Source: Thalassobacillus_A hwangdonensis (GTDB taxonomy: Bacteria; Bacillota; Bacilli; Bacillales; Halobacillaceae). From it: a stretch of DNA of 61,035 nt. Numbering within the stretch: the first letter of the stretch is position 1; the number at the start of each line of letters is the position of its first letter. Below are positions 8,635-17,015 of this stretch, piece by piece. The DNA is taken from positions 1-61,035 of the forward strand of contig NZ_JBHTKL010000008.1 in NCBI RefSeq assembly GCF_042675915.1, written 5' to 3'. Under the pieces are notes generated by a model. That model was given only the letters and a program-made list of their open reading frames with translations, ran no database searches and was not told where the DNA came from. A program made the translations under genes and the position numbers.

Positions 8635-9729
8635 GTGCTAAAACGAATTGTGCAATTATTTATTGTCATTGCTGGGGGTACCATCGGGTATCTTTATATT
8701 CCTGAACTGATCAGACTGCTGGATGTGACAGATCAGAATTGGATAGCATCTCCATATGTAGGAGCGGTTTTAGGAGCACTTATTTTATTTTTAACAACGT
8801 TCTGGCTTGTTGATTATATTGTGAATTTGCTGAGGTGGATTGAAGATACGTTAGTAAAAGCGCCGTTGGCTGACTTGCTTGTCGGCAGCTTCGGTTTGAT
8901 CATCGGTTTGGTGATCGCTTTCTTTATCAATATCATCATTCAGGATATCCAAATTCAGGTCGTGAACCAGGTCGTGCCTATTTTCCTTACGTTTTTCCTG
9001 GGATACTTAGGGTTTCAGGTCGGATTCAAACGTAAGGACGAAATACTGGGATTGTTCACCATGACGAAAAAAGAGAAAAAGAAGCCTGAGGAAGAAGCAG
9101 GCGACTCTCAAGCGGTAATTCCGAAATCCAAAATTCTTGATACGAGTGTCATCATCGACGGTCGGATTGCGGATATCTGTCAGACGAACTTCCTGGAAGG
9201 TACCATTGTCATTCCTCAGTTCGTCCTTGAAGAACTTCAGCATATTGCTGACTCTTCTGATGGATTGAAGCGGAATCGAGGACGTCGAGGGTTGGATATT
9301 CTGAATCGTCTGCAGAAAGAGCTCCCGGTCAATGTCGAGATTTATGAGGGAGACTTCGAAGACATCCAGGAAGTGGACAGTAAGCTCGTTAAGCTTGCGA
9401 AAGTCATGGACGGTGTCGTTGTCACGAATGACTTCAATCTGAACAAAGTTTGTGAGTTTCAAAATGTAGCAGTCTTGAATATTAATGATCTGGCAAATGC
9501 GGTCAAGCCTGTCGTTCTGCCTGGGGAGGAAATGAAGATCCAGGTCATCAAAGATGGTAAGGAACAGAATCAGGGAATCGCCTACCTGGACGATGGAACG
9601 ATGATCGTAGTCGAAGAAGGGAAGGATTACATTGGTGACAATATCAATGTGATTGTAACCAGCGTCCTTCAAACATCGGCCGGCCGGATGATTTTCGCAA
9701 AGCCGAAACCACTTGAAAAAGCATTGTAA
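8635..9729 (+). CDS. PIN/TRAM-domain membrane protein (YacL type)
   Basis: 364 residues. Four hydrophobic segments fill the first about 130 residues, followed by a PIN nuclease-like domain whose first acidic residue is in LDTSVIIDGR, and a C-terminal TRAM RNA-binding domain. The membrane-anchored PIN-TRAM arrangement is the conserved YacL family; a ribonuclease role is inferred, not proven. GTG 8635 is chosen because AGGAGGTG (8621-8628) lies 6 bases upstream and the product then starts MLKRIVQ as in B. subtilis; GTG 8626 sits inside the RBS. Confidence 0.9.
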   Translation: MLKRIVQLFIVIAGGTIGYLYIPELIRLLDVTDQNWIASPYVGAVLGALILFLTTFWLVDYIVNLLRWIEDTLVKAPLADLLVGSFGLIIGLVIAFFINIIIQDIQIQVVNQVVPIFLTFFLGYLGFQVGFKRKDEILGLFTMTKKEKKKPEEEAGDSQAVIPKSKILDTSVIIDGRIADICQTNFLEGTIVIPQFVLEELQHIADSSDGLKRNRGRRGLDILNRLQKELPVNVEIYEGDFEDIQEVDSKLVKLAKVMDGVVVTNDFNLNKVCEFQNVAVLNINDLANAVKPVVLPGEEMKIQVIKDGKEQNQGIAYLDDGTMIVVEEGKDYIGDNINVIVTSVLQTSAGRMIFAKPKPLEKAL

Positions 9730-9753
9730 AAAAGGTATAAACGAATAAGGAAA

Positions 9754-9793
9754 AACAAAAGTGATAACCATGGTGTTATCGCTTTTGTTGTTT
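9754..9793 (+). terminator. Terminator-like hairpin between yacL and ispD
   Basis: A 15-bp stem (AACAAAAGTGATAAC at 9754-9768 with GTTATCGCTTTTGTT at 9775-9789, one T-G wobble) with a 6-base loop and a weak T-rich tail. It ends about 25 bases before the ispD start and could terminate yacL transcripts partly. Confidence 0.6.
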
Positions 9794-9817
9794 ATACAAT
9801 CGTTAGGATGGATGGAA

Positions 9818-10999
9818 ATGGTCAACTATACCGCTATTGTTCTTGCAGCTGGTCAAGGGAAGCGGATGAAGGCTGGGAAGAACAAGCAATTTTTGATGTT
9901 AGGTGAACAACCATTGATATTACATACGCTCGATGTGTTTGATTCTGATCCATGGTGTGAAGCGATCATTCTTGTGACAAATAAGGAAGAAACGGAATCC
10001 ATGGACAGTCTTATTTCGACAGCTTCCCTGGACACACATGTAACAATCGTCCAAGGCGGCAAAGAACGTCAGGATAGCGTTTTCGAAGGGCTCAAAGTCC
10101 TCCGCGATGAAAAGTCCCTCGTCTTTATTCATGATGGTGCGCGTCCATTTGTGGAACAGGAACACCTCCATTCATTAGCGGAAGTTACGGCGGATAAAGG
10201 TGCAGCCTTGTTGGCCGTACCGGTGACAGACACTATCAAGCGACGGGACGGACATCAGCTCGAAACGCTGGACAGATCCCGGTTGTGGGCAGCACAGACA
10301 CCTCAGGCATTCCGCCTATCTCTTATCCGCAGAGCCCATCTTGAGGCAAGTGCTCAAGGGTATGGTGGAACAGATGATGCATCACTCGTAGAACGTCTTG
10401 GGGAAGCGGTCGAGGTCGTCGAAGGAAGCTATAATAATTTTAAACTGACTACGCCGGAAGATTTTGATAAGGCGCTGGCATATGTGAACCAAAGGAACGA
10501 ATTAAAAGGAGATGACGCTATGTTCCGGATCGGACAAGGCTTTGATGTACATCAATTGACGGAAGGCAGAAAGTGCATCATCGGTGGTATTGAAATCCCA
10601 TTTGAAAAAGGATTGCTCGGGCACTCCGATGCAGATGTCTTATTGCATACGATTGCAGATGCATGTCTCGGTGCGATTGGTGAAGGGGATATCGGAAAGC
10701 ATTTTCCTGACACCGATGAAGCGTTCAAAGACGCGGATTCAGGTAAGCTGCTTCAGCATGTGTGGCAAATCGTAAAGCAAAAAGGCTACACACTTGGGAA
10801 TATGGATTGCACGGTCATCGCACAAGCTCCGAAAATGGCGCCATATATAGAAGAGATCCGCGCGAACATTGCGGGGCTGCTTGATGTGGATGCTGGTCAA
10901 ATCAATGTGAAAGCTACCACTACAGAAAAGCTGGGCTTCACCGGACGACAAGAGGGGATAGCCTCCCAGGCGGTCGTCTTACTGACCAAAAATAGTTAA
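9818..10999 (+). CDS. ispDF: Fused IspD-IspF, bifunctional MEP-pathway enzyme
   Basis: One uninterrupted frame of 393 residues. Residues 1-234 are IspD (MEP cytidylyltransferase): AAGQGKRMKAG, HDGARPF, DDASLVE and SYNNFKLTTPED are visible. The last 159 residues are IspF (MEcPP synthase) with FDVHQL and HSDADVLLH metal-binding histidines and FTGRQEG. B. subtilis has two separate genes here. Codons across the junction (GAA TTA AAA GGA GAT GAC GCT ATG TTC) contain no stop. The junction still carries AAAAGGAGATGAC before ATG 10520, so free IspF could also be made. ATG 9818 follows AGGATGG at 9805-9811. Confidence 0.9.
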   Translation: MVNYTAIVLAAGQGKRMKAGKNKQFLMLGEQPLILHTLDVFDSDPWCEAIILVTNKEETESMDSLISTASLDTHVTIVQGGKERQDSVFEGLKVLRDEKSLVFIHDGARPFVEQEHLHSLAEVTADKGAALLAVPVTDTIKRRDGHQLETLDRSRLWAAQTPQAFRLSLIRRAHLEASAQGYGGTDDASLVERLGEAVEVVEGSYNNFKLTTPEDFDKALAYVNQRNELKGDDAMFRIGQGFDVHQLTEGRKCIIGGIEIPFEKGLLGHSDADVLLHTIADACLGAIGEGDIGKHFPDTDEAFKDADSGKLLQHVWQIVKQKGYTLGNMDCTVIAQAPKMAPYIEEIRANIAGLLDVDAGQINVKATTTEKLGFTGRQEGIASQAVVLLTKNS

Positions 11000-11083
11000 A
11001 CAACTCAAAACAATCAACAAGAACGTGTAAAAATGATAAAATAGGACAAGGTTATAGAACGGTATTACGAAAGGGGAACAATC

Positions 11084-12553
11084 ATGAGCAACCAAGTACG
11101 TGTGCGTTATGCACCAAGTCCGACTGGACATCTTCATATCGGAAATGCGCGGACAGCTTTATTCAATTACTTATATGCACGCCACCTAGGTGGGAAATTC
11201 ATCATTCGGATCGAGGATACAGATGAAAAGCGTAATGTCGAAGGTGGAGAACAAAGCCAGTTGAATTATTTGAAATGGCTTGGAATCGAATGGGACGAAG
11301 GCGCTGATGTTGGAGGAGAATATGGACCGTATCGTCAGATGGAACGCCTCGACATTTATAAAAAACACATCGATGATCTGCTTGAACACGGATTGGCTTA
11401 TAAATGCTACATGACATCAGAGGAACTGGAGCAGGAGCGTGAAGAACAACGCGCCAAAGGCCAGGTACCAAAATATTCAGGCGCACATCGTGACCTGACT
11501 GCTGAACAGATCGAACAGTTCGAAGCGGAAGGACGCCAACCTAGTATCCGTCTTCGTGTTCCTGAGAATAAAACATATAAATTCAATGATATCGTCCGTG
11601 AAGAAATCACTTTTGAATCCAGTGACTTCGGGGACTGGGTCATCGCTAAACAGAACGGTACACCAACCTACAACTTTGCGGTAGCGATTGATGATCACTA
11701 TATGGAAATCTCTCACGTACTTCGTGGAGAAGAGCATATTTCCAATACACCGAAACAGATGATGGTGTATGACGCATTCGGATGGGAAGCTCCACAGTTC
11801 GGACATATGACATTGATTTTAAATGAAAACCGTAAAAAACTAAGTAAGCGTGATGAACACATTTTGCAGTTCATCGAACAATATAAGAACTTAGGTTACC
11901 TTCCGGAGTCTTTATTCAACTTCATCACATTGCTTGGATGGTCACCGGTTGGAGAAGAGGAGATCTTCACCAAGGATCAGTTCATCGAGATTTTCGATCC
12001 GGAACGCCTTTCCACTTCCCCGGCTATTTTCGATCCAGCAAAGCTGAAATGGATGAACAACCAGTACATCAAAGCATCCGACTTTGATCGTGTGGTCGAG
12101 CTTGCATTGCCGTACTTGAAAGAATCAGGAAAGCTGCCGGAAACAATGGATGAAAACCAGGAGAAATGGGCGCTGGAACTGATCAGCCTTTATCATGATC
12201 AATTGAGTTATGGAGCTGAGATCGTAGAATTGACAGAGCTGTTCTTCAAGCAGGAAATCGACTATGAAGAAGCAGCGATGGAAGTACTACGAGGAGAGCA
12301 GGTGCCTGAAGTGTTATCCACGTTCAAGCAGAAGCTTGCAGAACTGGAAGAGTTCACTCCTGAAAATATCAAAGCACAAATCAAAGCAACTCAAAAAGAA
12401 ACCGGTCATAAAGGTAAAAAACTGTTCATGCCAATCCGTGTAGCGACCACCGGTCAGACGCATGGTCCTGAGCTTCCAAATGCGATTCACCTGCTTGGAC
12501 TGGAAACAGTTACAGTAAGACTGGATGATGTATTGAAGCAATTGCAAGCGTAA
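11084..12553 (+). CDS. gltX: Glutamyl-tRNA synthetase
   Basis: 489 residues, class I synthetase. The HIGH motif appears as PSPTGHLHIGNAR near the N terminus and the KMSKS loop as KLSKRDE. In Bacillaceae GltX is usually non-discriminating and also charges tRNA-Gln, which GatCAB then corrects; the sequence alone does not settle this. ATG 11084 is preceded by AAAGGGGAA. It is upstream of the T-box that controls cysE-cysS, the same order as in B. subtilis. Confidence 0.97.
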   Translation: MSNQVRVRYAPSPTGHLHIGNARTALFNYLYARHLGGKFIIRIEDTDEKRNVEGGEQSQLNYLKWLGIEWDEGADVGGEYGPYRQMERLDIYKKHIDDLLEHGLAYKCYMTSEELEQEREEQRAKGQVPKYSGAHRDLTAEQIEQFEAEGRQPSIRLRVPENKTYKFNDIVREEITFESSDFGDWVIAKQNGTPTYNFAVAIDDHYMEISHVLRGEEHISNTPKQMMVYDAFGWEAPQFGHMTLILNENRKKLSKRDEHILQFIEQYKNLGYLPESLFNFITLLGWSPVGEEEIFTKDQFIEIFDPERLSTSPAIFDPAKLKWMNNQYIKASDFDRVVELALPYLKESGKLPETMDENQEKWALELISLYHDQLSYGAEIVELTELFFKQEIDYEEAAMEVLRGEQVPEVLSTFKQKLAELEEFTPENIKAQIKATQKETGHKGKKLFMPIRVATTGQTHGPELPNAIHLLGLETVTVRLDDVLKQLQA

Positions 12554-12599
12554 TGATTCACAAAATGCTCGGAATGTAATATAGTAAATAACAAATATA

Positions 12600-12838
12600 G
12601 AACGTGGATGAGGAGAAGTACGGACGCTCACCCTAACACAGAGAGAACCACAATTGCTGAAAGTGGTTTTTAGGCGGTATCCCGAAATGCACCTCTGAGT
12701 CTCTCTTCGAACGATAGTAGATGAGAGCGGGTTCTCCCGTTACAGAGATAAGAGTTGGAGAAACACCATATTTTCTCCAAACAGAGTGGAACCGCGTATC
12801 AAAACGCCTCTGTGCTACCAAGCATAGAGGCGTTTTTC
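12600..12838 (+). promoter_or_regulatory. T-box leader, cysteine (TGC specifier)
   Basis: The full T-box layout is visible. A stem I start GATGAGGAGAAGTA is at 12608-12620, and the distal stem I contains GCTGAAAGTGG. The specifier segment GAAATGCACC has TGC (Cys) at 12688-12690. The T-box sequence GAGTGGAACCGCG is at 12784-12796, followed by a strong terminator. Uncharged tRNA-Cys would pair with TGC and stabilise the antiterminator, so cysE-cysS are expressed when cysteine is short. This matches the known tRNA-Cys control of this locus in B. subtilis. Confidence 0.93.
12801..12838 (+). terminator. T-box regulated terminator
   Basis: A 16-bp stem (12801-12816 with 12821-12836, core ACGCCTCTGTGCT/AGCATAGAGGCGT with one wobble), a 4-base loop ACCA and a T run. 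It is the off-state hairpin of the cysteine T-box. Confidence 0.93.
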
Positions 12839-12891
12839 TTTTCAAAGAAGATTCCTTCATCATTATTGTGCTGTAGGGTTCCGAAACACGC

Positions 12892-13151
12892 CTCGCTTTC
12901 CGCGGGGATAGCGTCGAGCCTCCTCGGTCGTACCTCCCTGTGGGGTCTCCGTCTGCTAATCTATTCCCGCAGGAGTCTCGCCGTGTCTCTCCACCCTGTT
13001 ACGATAGTTAAACGAACGGAATCTCGAATTCATTCCATTGCTTTTATGGCGTTGGTGGGGAGGAAGTTGATGAGACTCCTGCGGAAAAACGAATGAGCCG
13101 AGACCCCGCAGCGAAGCGAGGAGGCTTGGGCGTTCGTCCGCGGAAAGCGAG
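12892..13151. repeat. Long imperfect inverted-repeat element
   Basis: Two arms of about 80-90 bp face each other across about 92 bp. CTCGCTTTCCGCGG (12892-12905) is mirrored by CCGCGGAAAGCGAG (13138-13151); CTGTGGGGTCTC (12938-12949) by GAGACCCCGCAG (13100-13111); CCCGCAGGAGTCTC (12966-12979) by GAGACTCCTGCGG (13072-13084) with one base missing. No transposase gene lies inside. Blocks such as CTCGCTTTCCGCGGGG recall a repeat common in alkaliphilic and halophilic Bacillaceae (memory only). It is within the cysE leader, downstream of the T-box. Confidence 0.85.
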
Positions 13152-13214
13152 TCAGTTTCCGTACCATCAACACGTTAATTCTAGGATGATAAGAATAAAG
13201 AAGGAGGAACAAGT

Positions 13215-13886
13215 ATGGGGCTATTCAAAATGTTCAAGGATGACGTCGATGTCGTGTTTGACCAGGATCCTGCCGCACGTACGTATATAGAAGTCGTCTT
13301 GACCTATTCAGGGTTACACGCCATATGGGCACATCGGGTGGCCCATGCTTGTTATAAGCGGAAGTTCTTCTTCATCGCACGTGCGATTTCGCAGATCAGC
13401 CGTTTCTTTACAGGCATCGAAATCCACCCAGGAGCAACAATTGGCAGACGCTTTTTCATTGACCACGGAATGGGCGTCGTCATCGGAGAAACATGTGAGA
13501 TCGGAGATAACGTGACCATTTTCCAAGGTGTCACCCTCGGAGGGACCGGTAAGGAAAAAGGGAAGCGTCACCCGACTCTGAAGGATAACTCTTTAGTGGC
13601 GACCGGTGCGAAGGTACTCGGTTCCATCACCATCGGAGAGAATTCAAAAGTAGGAGCGGGTTCTGTCGTCCTGAACGATGTACCTGACAACTCCACTGTT
13701 GTCGGCATCCCTGGCAGAGTCGTCATCCAGGACGGTGTGAAAGTCCGCAAAAAAGATCTCGACCATCATAAATTGCCAGATCCGGTTTACGACCGGTTGA
13801 AGCATATGGAAGCAGAAATGCAGCGACTACAGAAAGAAGTCGAAGAGTTAAAAGGAGTGAACAATAATGACCATTCAAATCTATAA
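13215..13886 (+). CDS. cysE: Serine O-acetyltransferase
   Basis: 223 residues. An N-terminal helical part is followed by left-handed beta-helix hexapeptide repeats (about 65-170). The active-site segment FIDHGMGVVIGET and KGKRHPT with its catalytic histidine are present. It converts serine and acetyl-CoA to O-acetylserine, the first step to cysteine. AAGGAGGAAC lies 4 bases before ATG 13215. It overlaps cysS by 20 bases, so the two are coupled and both sit behind the cysteine T-box, giving biosynthesis and charging a common signal. Confidence 0.97.
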   Translation: MGLFKMFKDDVDVVFDQDPAARTYIEVVLTYSGLHAIWAHRVAHACYKRKFFFIARAISQISRFFTGIEIHPGATIGRRFFIDHGMGVVIGETCEIGDNVTIFQGVTLGGTGKEKGKRHPTLKDNSLVATGAKVLGSITIGENSKVGAGSVVLNDVPDNSTVVGIPGRVVIQDGVKVRKKDLDHHKLPDPVYDRLKHMEAEMQRLQKEVEELKGVNNNDHSNL

Positions 13887-15264
13887 CACATTGAAGCGTC
13901 AGAAAGAGCTGTTTGAACCGATGGAAAAAGGAAAAGTGAAGATGTACGTCTGCGGTCCGACCGTCTACAACTACATCCATATCGGGAATGCCCGGCCTGC
14001 GATCGTCTTCGATACAGTCCGACGCTACTTTGAGCATAAAGGTTTTGAAGTGGACTATGTCCTTAATTTCACGGACGTGGATGATAAGCTGATCAAAGCT
14101 GCCAATGAATTGAATGAAGAAGTCCCGGCCATTGCCGACCGTTTCATCCAGGCTTACAAGGAAGATGTCGGTGCTTTCGGTGTCAAAGAAGCGGTCCACC
14201 ATCCACGCGTAACGGAAAATATGGACGAAATCATCGCTTTTATTGAAGCGTTGATTGAAAAGGGCTATGCCTATGAAGCGGGCGGTGACGTCTACTTCAA
14301 ACCGCGTAATTTCGAAGGCTATGGGAAGCTGTCTCATCAGTCGATTGATGAGTTACGCTCTGGTGCCCGTATCCAAGTAGGGGAGAAAAAGGAAGATCCA
14401 CTCGACTTCACCCTTTGGAAACAAGCCAAACCAGGTGAGATTTCATGGGAAAGCCCATGGGGAGAAGGGCGTCCAGGTTGGCATATCGAATGCTCTGCGA
14501 TGGCGAAGAAGTATCTAGGCGACACAATCGATATCCATGCCGGGGGACAGGATCTGACTTTCCCTCACCATGAGAATGAAATCGCTCAGTCCGAAGCCAA
14601 CAACGGCAAATCTTTCGCACGGTACTGGATGCATAATGGATACATCAATATTGAAAACGAAAAAATGTCCAAATCACTGGGGAACTTCGTCCTTGCTCAT
14701 GACTTGATCAAGAAGCATGATCCCCAAGTTATCCGCTTCTTCATGCTGAGTGTCCACTATCGACACCCAATCAACTTCAGTGATGATCTGCTTGAAGGTG
14801 CGAAGAACAGTTTTGACCGGATCAAAAATGCCTATGAAAACCTGCAACATCGTAAAGCGACAAGCATGGACCTGAAAGACCATTCGGATTGGATGGAAAA
14901 AGTTGAGACTCATAAAGCGCAGTTTGAAAAAGAAATGGACGATGACTTCAACACAGCCAATGCAATATCCGTCCTTTTCGATTTGACGAAAGATGCTAAT
15001 GTCTACCTGCAGGAAAAACAGACGTCATCTGCTGTCATCGAAGCATTTGAAAAGGCGCTCGTGTCACTGACAGGAATCCTTGGCATTGAACTGGTCCAAG
15101 AACAGGAATTGCTTGACGAAGAGATTGAATCGCTGATTCAACAGCGGATCGATGCAAGAAAGAATCGCAATTTCGAGCTGGCGGACCAAATAAGGGATGA
15201 TCTGAAGGAGCGGAACATCATTCTTGAAGATACACCTCAGGGAACACGCTGGAAACGAGGGTGA
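13867..15264 (+). CDS. cysS: Cysteinyl-tRNA synthetase
   Basis: 465 residues, class I synthetase. The N-terminal CGPTVYNYIHIGN holds a zinc Cys and the HIGH motif; HIECSAM and HHENEIAQ supply further zinc and active-site residues; the KMSKS loop reads ENEKMSKSLGN. A DALR domain follows. The RBS AAAAGGAG lies inside the end of cysE and ATG 13867 overlaps cysE. It is under the tRNA-Cys T-box. Confidence 0.98.
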   Translation: MTIQIYNTLKRQKELFEPMEKGKVKMYVCGPTVYNYIHIGNARPAIVFDTVRRYFEHKGFEVDYVLNFTDVDDKLIKAANELNEEVPAIADRFIQAYKEDVGAFGVKEAVHHPRVTENMDEIIAFIEALIEKGYAYEAGGDVYFKPRNFEGYGKLSHQSIDELRSGARIQVGEKKEDPLDFTLWKQAKPGEISWESPWGEGRPGWHIECSAMAKKYLGDTIDIHAGGQDLTFPHHENEIAQSEANNGKSFARYWMHNGYINIENEKMSKSLGNFVLAHDLIKKHDPQVIRFFMLSVHYRHPINFSDDLLEGAKNSFDRIKNAYENLQHRKATSMDLKDHSDWMEKVETHKAQFEKEMDDDFNTANAISVLFDLTKDANVYLQEKQTSSAVIEAFEKALVSLTGILGIELVQEQELLDEEIESLIQQRIDARKNRNFELADQIRDDLKERNIILEDTPQGTRWKRG

Positions 15265-15266
15265 CC

Positions 15267-15668
15267 ATGGGAACGAAAATGGATGTCAAACAAATGAAGA
15301 GCCTTGCCCTCGCTTATATGGGTGATTCCGTATATGAACTTCATGTGCGGCATCACCTGTTAAAGCGGGGAAGTGTAAAGCCGAATGAATTGCACCAATC
15401 TGCGATTACATTTGTATCCGCCAATTCTCAGTCTTCTGTCGTACAGGCATGGCTGAATAAGGAAATGCTCTCCGAAGAAGAGCAGGGAGTCGTCCGCAGA
15501 GGGAGAAATGCGAAATCCGGCTCTGTACCAAAAAGCACAGATGTGCAGACTTACCGATACAGTACAGCTTTTGAAGCGTTGATCGGTTACCATTATCTTC
15601 TTGGGAACGAGGAGCGGCTGGATGAGTTGATTACCGATGCGATCAGACAAGTGGAAGAAAGGAGATGA
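15267..15668 (+). CDS. mrnC: Mini-ribonuclease III
   Basis: 133 residues, the RNase III catalytic domain without the dsRNA-binding domain. ALAYMGDSVYE holds the signature acidic residue and AFEALIGY the second acidic site. RRGRNAKSG and TDVQTYRYST are family-conserved. It matures 23S rRNA in B. subtilis. ATG 15267 is preferred, with GAGGGTG just upstream; an alternative GTG at 15261 overlaps the cysS stop. rlmB follows. Confidence 0.93.
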   Translation: MGTKMDVKQMKSLALAYMGDSVYELHVRHHLLKRGSVKPNELHQSAITFVSANSQSSVVQAWLNKEMLSEEEQGVVRRGRNAKSGSVPKSTDVQTYRYSTAFEALIGYHYLLGNEERLDELITDAIRQVEERR

Positions 15669-15673
15669 ATGAA

Positions 15674-16417
15674 ATGAGTGAAGAGTGGATCATAGGTAAG
15701 AACCCGGTACTTGAAGCGTTGAGGTCTGGCAGGACAATCAATAAAGTCTTCGTCTCTGACCAGCTGCAGCATCAGGCATTCCAGAAAATCCAGCAAACCG
15801 CGAAGCAGAGCGGCGTACTGGTCCAAAAGGTGCCACGAAAAAAGATTGATCAGCTGGTAGACGGGAACCACCAGGGAGTAGCGGCAGCGGTGGCTGCTTA
15901 TAAATACAGCAATCTGGATGATCTTTTTGCGAAAGCGGAAGAACGAGGAGAAGCACCATTTTTCATCATTCTTGATGAGGTGGAGGACCCGCATAATCTT
16001 GGTTCGGTACTCAGGACGGCGGATGCTGTCGGAGCTCATGGTGTCATCATTCCGAAGCGTCGGGCGGTCGGACTGACTGCTACCGTTGCCAAAACGTCTA
16101 CTGGAGCAATCGAATATATTCCGGTCGCCCGTGTCACTAACCTGTCTCAGACGATTGATGAACTGAAGGACAGGCATGTGTGGGTAGTCGGGACAGATGC
16201 TTCCGGGACTGAAGATTTCCGTCAGCTGGATGGCACAATGCCACTTGCGCTTGTGATCGGCAGTGAAGGAAAAGGAATGAGCCGATTAGTCAGGGATAAG
16301 TGTGACTGGACCGTTCAATTACCGATGGTTGGAAATGTAACTTCTCTGAATGCTTCCGTCGCTGCATCGCTGTTGATGTATGAAGTCTTCCGTAAGCGAC
16401 ATCCGGTAGGGGAATGA
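15674..16417 (+). CDS. rlmB: 23S rRNA (guanosine-2'-O)-methyltransferase RlmB (TrmH family)
   Basis: 247 residues: an N-terminal L30e-like substrate-binding domain (about 1-85), then a SPOUT methyltransferase domain with DEVEDPHNLGSVLRTADAVG, IGSEGKGMS and NVTSLNASVAAS, the three knot motifs of the TrmH family. ATG 15674 is used because AAAGGAG (15658-15664) is 9 bases upstream; ATG 15665 would touch the RBS. Next to mrnC, both acting on 23S rRNA. Confidence 0.93.
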   Translation: MSEEWIIGKNPVLEALRSGRTINKVFVSDQLQHQAFQKIQQTAKQSGVLVQKVPRKKIDQLVDGNHQGVAAAVAAYKYSNLDDLFAKAEERGEAPFFIILDEVEDPHNLGSVLRTADAVGAHGVIIPKRRAVGLTATVAKTSTGAIEYIPVARVTNLSQTIDELKDRHVWVVGTDASGTEDFRQLDGTMPLALVIGSEGKGMSRLVRDKCDWTVQLPMVGNVTSLNASVAASLLMYEVFRKRHPVGE

Positions 16418-16420
16418 CGC

Positions 16421-16930
16421 ATGATCGTATTGATTGTCGATGGGTACAACATGATTGGAGCATGGCCGGAACTTAAAAAAATGAAAACCTCTGACCTTGG
16501 ACAAGCACGAGATGCATTGATCGAAATGATGGCCGAATACCAGTCTTATACTGGCGACCGCATCATCATCGTTTTCGATGCTTACCATGTGAGGGGACTT
16601 GCCAAAAAGCAAAAGAATTACAACGTGGAAGTGATTTTCACCAAAGAGAACGAAACCGCAGATGAACGGATCGAGCGATTGGCCGGGGAATTGAATGATG
16701 TGCGGACCCAGGTGTATGTAGCAACTTCCGACTATGCCGAGCAGCGGACGATTTTCGGACAGGGAGCTTTCCGGAAGTCGGCCCGCGAGCTCTATATCGA
16801 AGTGAAGAATATCGAACGGGATATTGCGCGCGATGTCAGTGACCAGAACAAGACGACCTATCAACCGAAAATTCCGCTGAAACAAGAAATGAGAGAATTA
16901 TTTGAAAAATGGCGCAGAGGAGACAAATAA
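16421..16930 (+). CDS. rae1: Rae1 ribosome-associated endoribonuclease (YacP, NYN domain)
   Basis: 169 residues of the NYN/PIN-like fold. The N-terminal VDGYNMIGAWPEL and the inner VFDAYHV and ETADERIERL supply the acidic cluster. B. subtilis Rae1 cuts mRNA in the ribosomal A site in a translation-dependent way. It starts 3 bases after rlmB, and the sigH promoter follows its stop. Confidence 0.93.
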   Translation: MIVLIVDGYNMIGAWPELKKMKTSDLGQARDALIEMMAEYQSYTGDRIIIVFDAYHVRGLAKKQKNYNVEVIFTKENETADERIERLAGELNDVRTQVYVATSDYAEQRTIFGQGAFRKSARELYIEVKNIERDIARDVSDQNKTTYQPKIPLKQEMRELFEKWRRGDK

Positions 16931-16944
16931 CCGCCCCAGCTATG

Positions 16945-16974
16945 TTGACGGTACTTGAAAATTTACTGTATAAT
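16945..16974 (+). promoter_or_regulatory. SigA promoter of sigH
   Basis: TTGACG at 16945-16950, an 18-bp spacer and a consensus TATAAT at 16969-16974. In B. subtilis this promoter is repressed by AbrB; the region around it is AT-rich but no defined AbrB site can be read. Confidence 0.8.
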
Positions 16975-17015
16975 ATTTCTAGTGTACAAGCTAGTACGGT
17001 CGGGGGGAATCTTGA

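Noticed and set aside
9818..10999. ispD as a broken gene through a frameshift
   Set aside because: Both IspD and IspF parts are full length with intact motifs and in the same frame; loss of the stop is simpler.
12755..13096. A 113-residue open frame over the T-box terminator and inverted repeat
   Set aside because: It crosses the T-box antiterminator/terminator and the first repeat arm, has no RBS or recognisable domain, and is explained by GC-rich palindromic DNA.
12892..13151. Insertion sequence
   Set aside because: No transposase frame and the length is only about 260 bp; at most a non-autonomous element.
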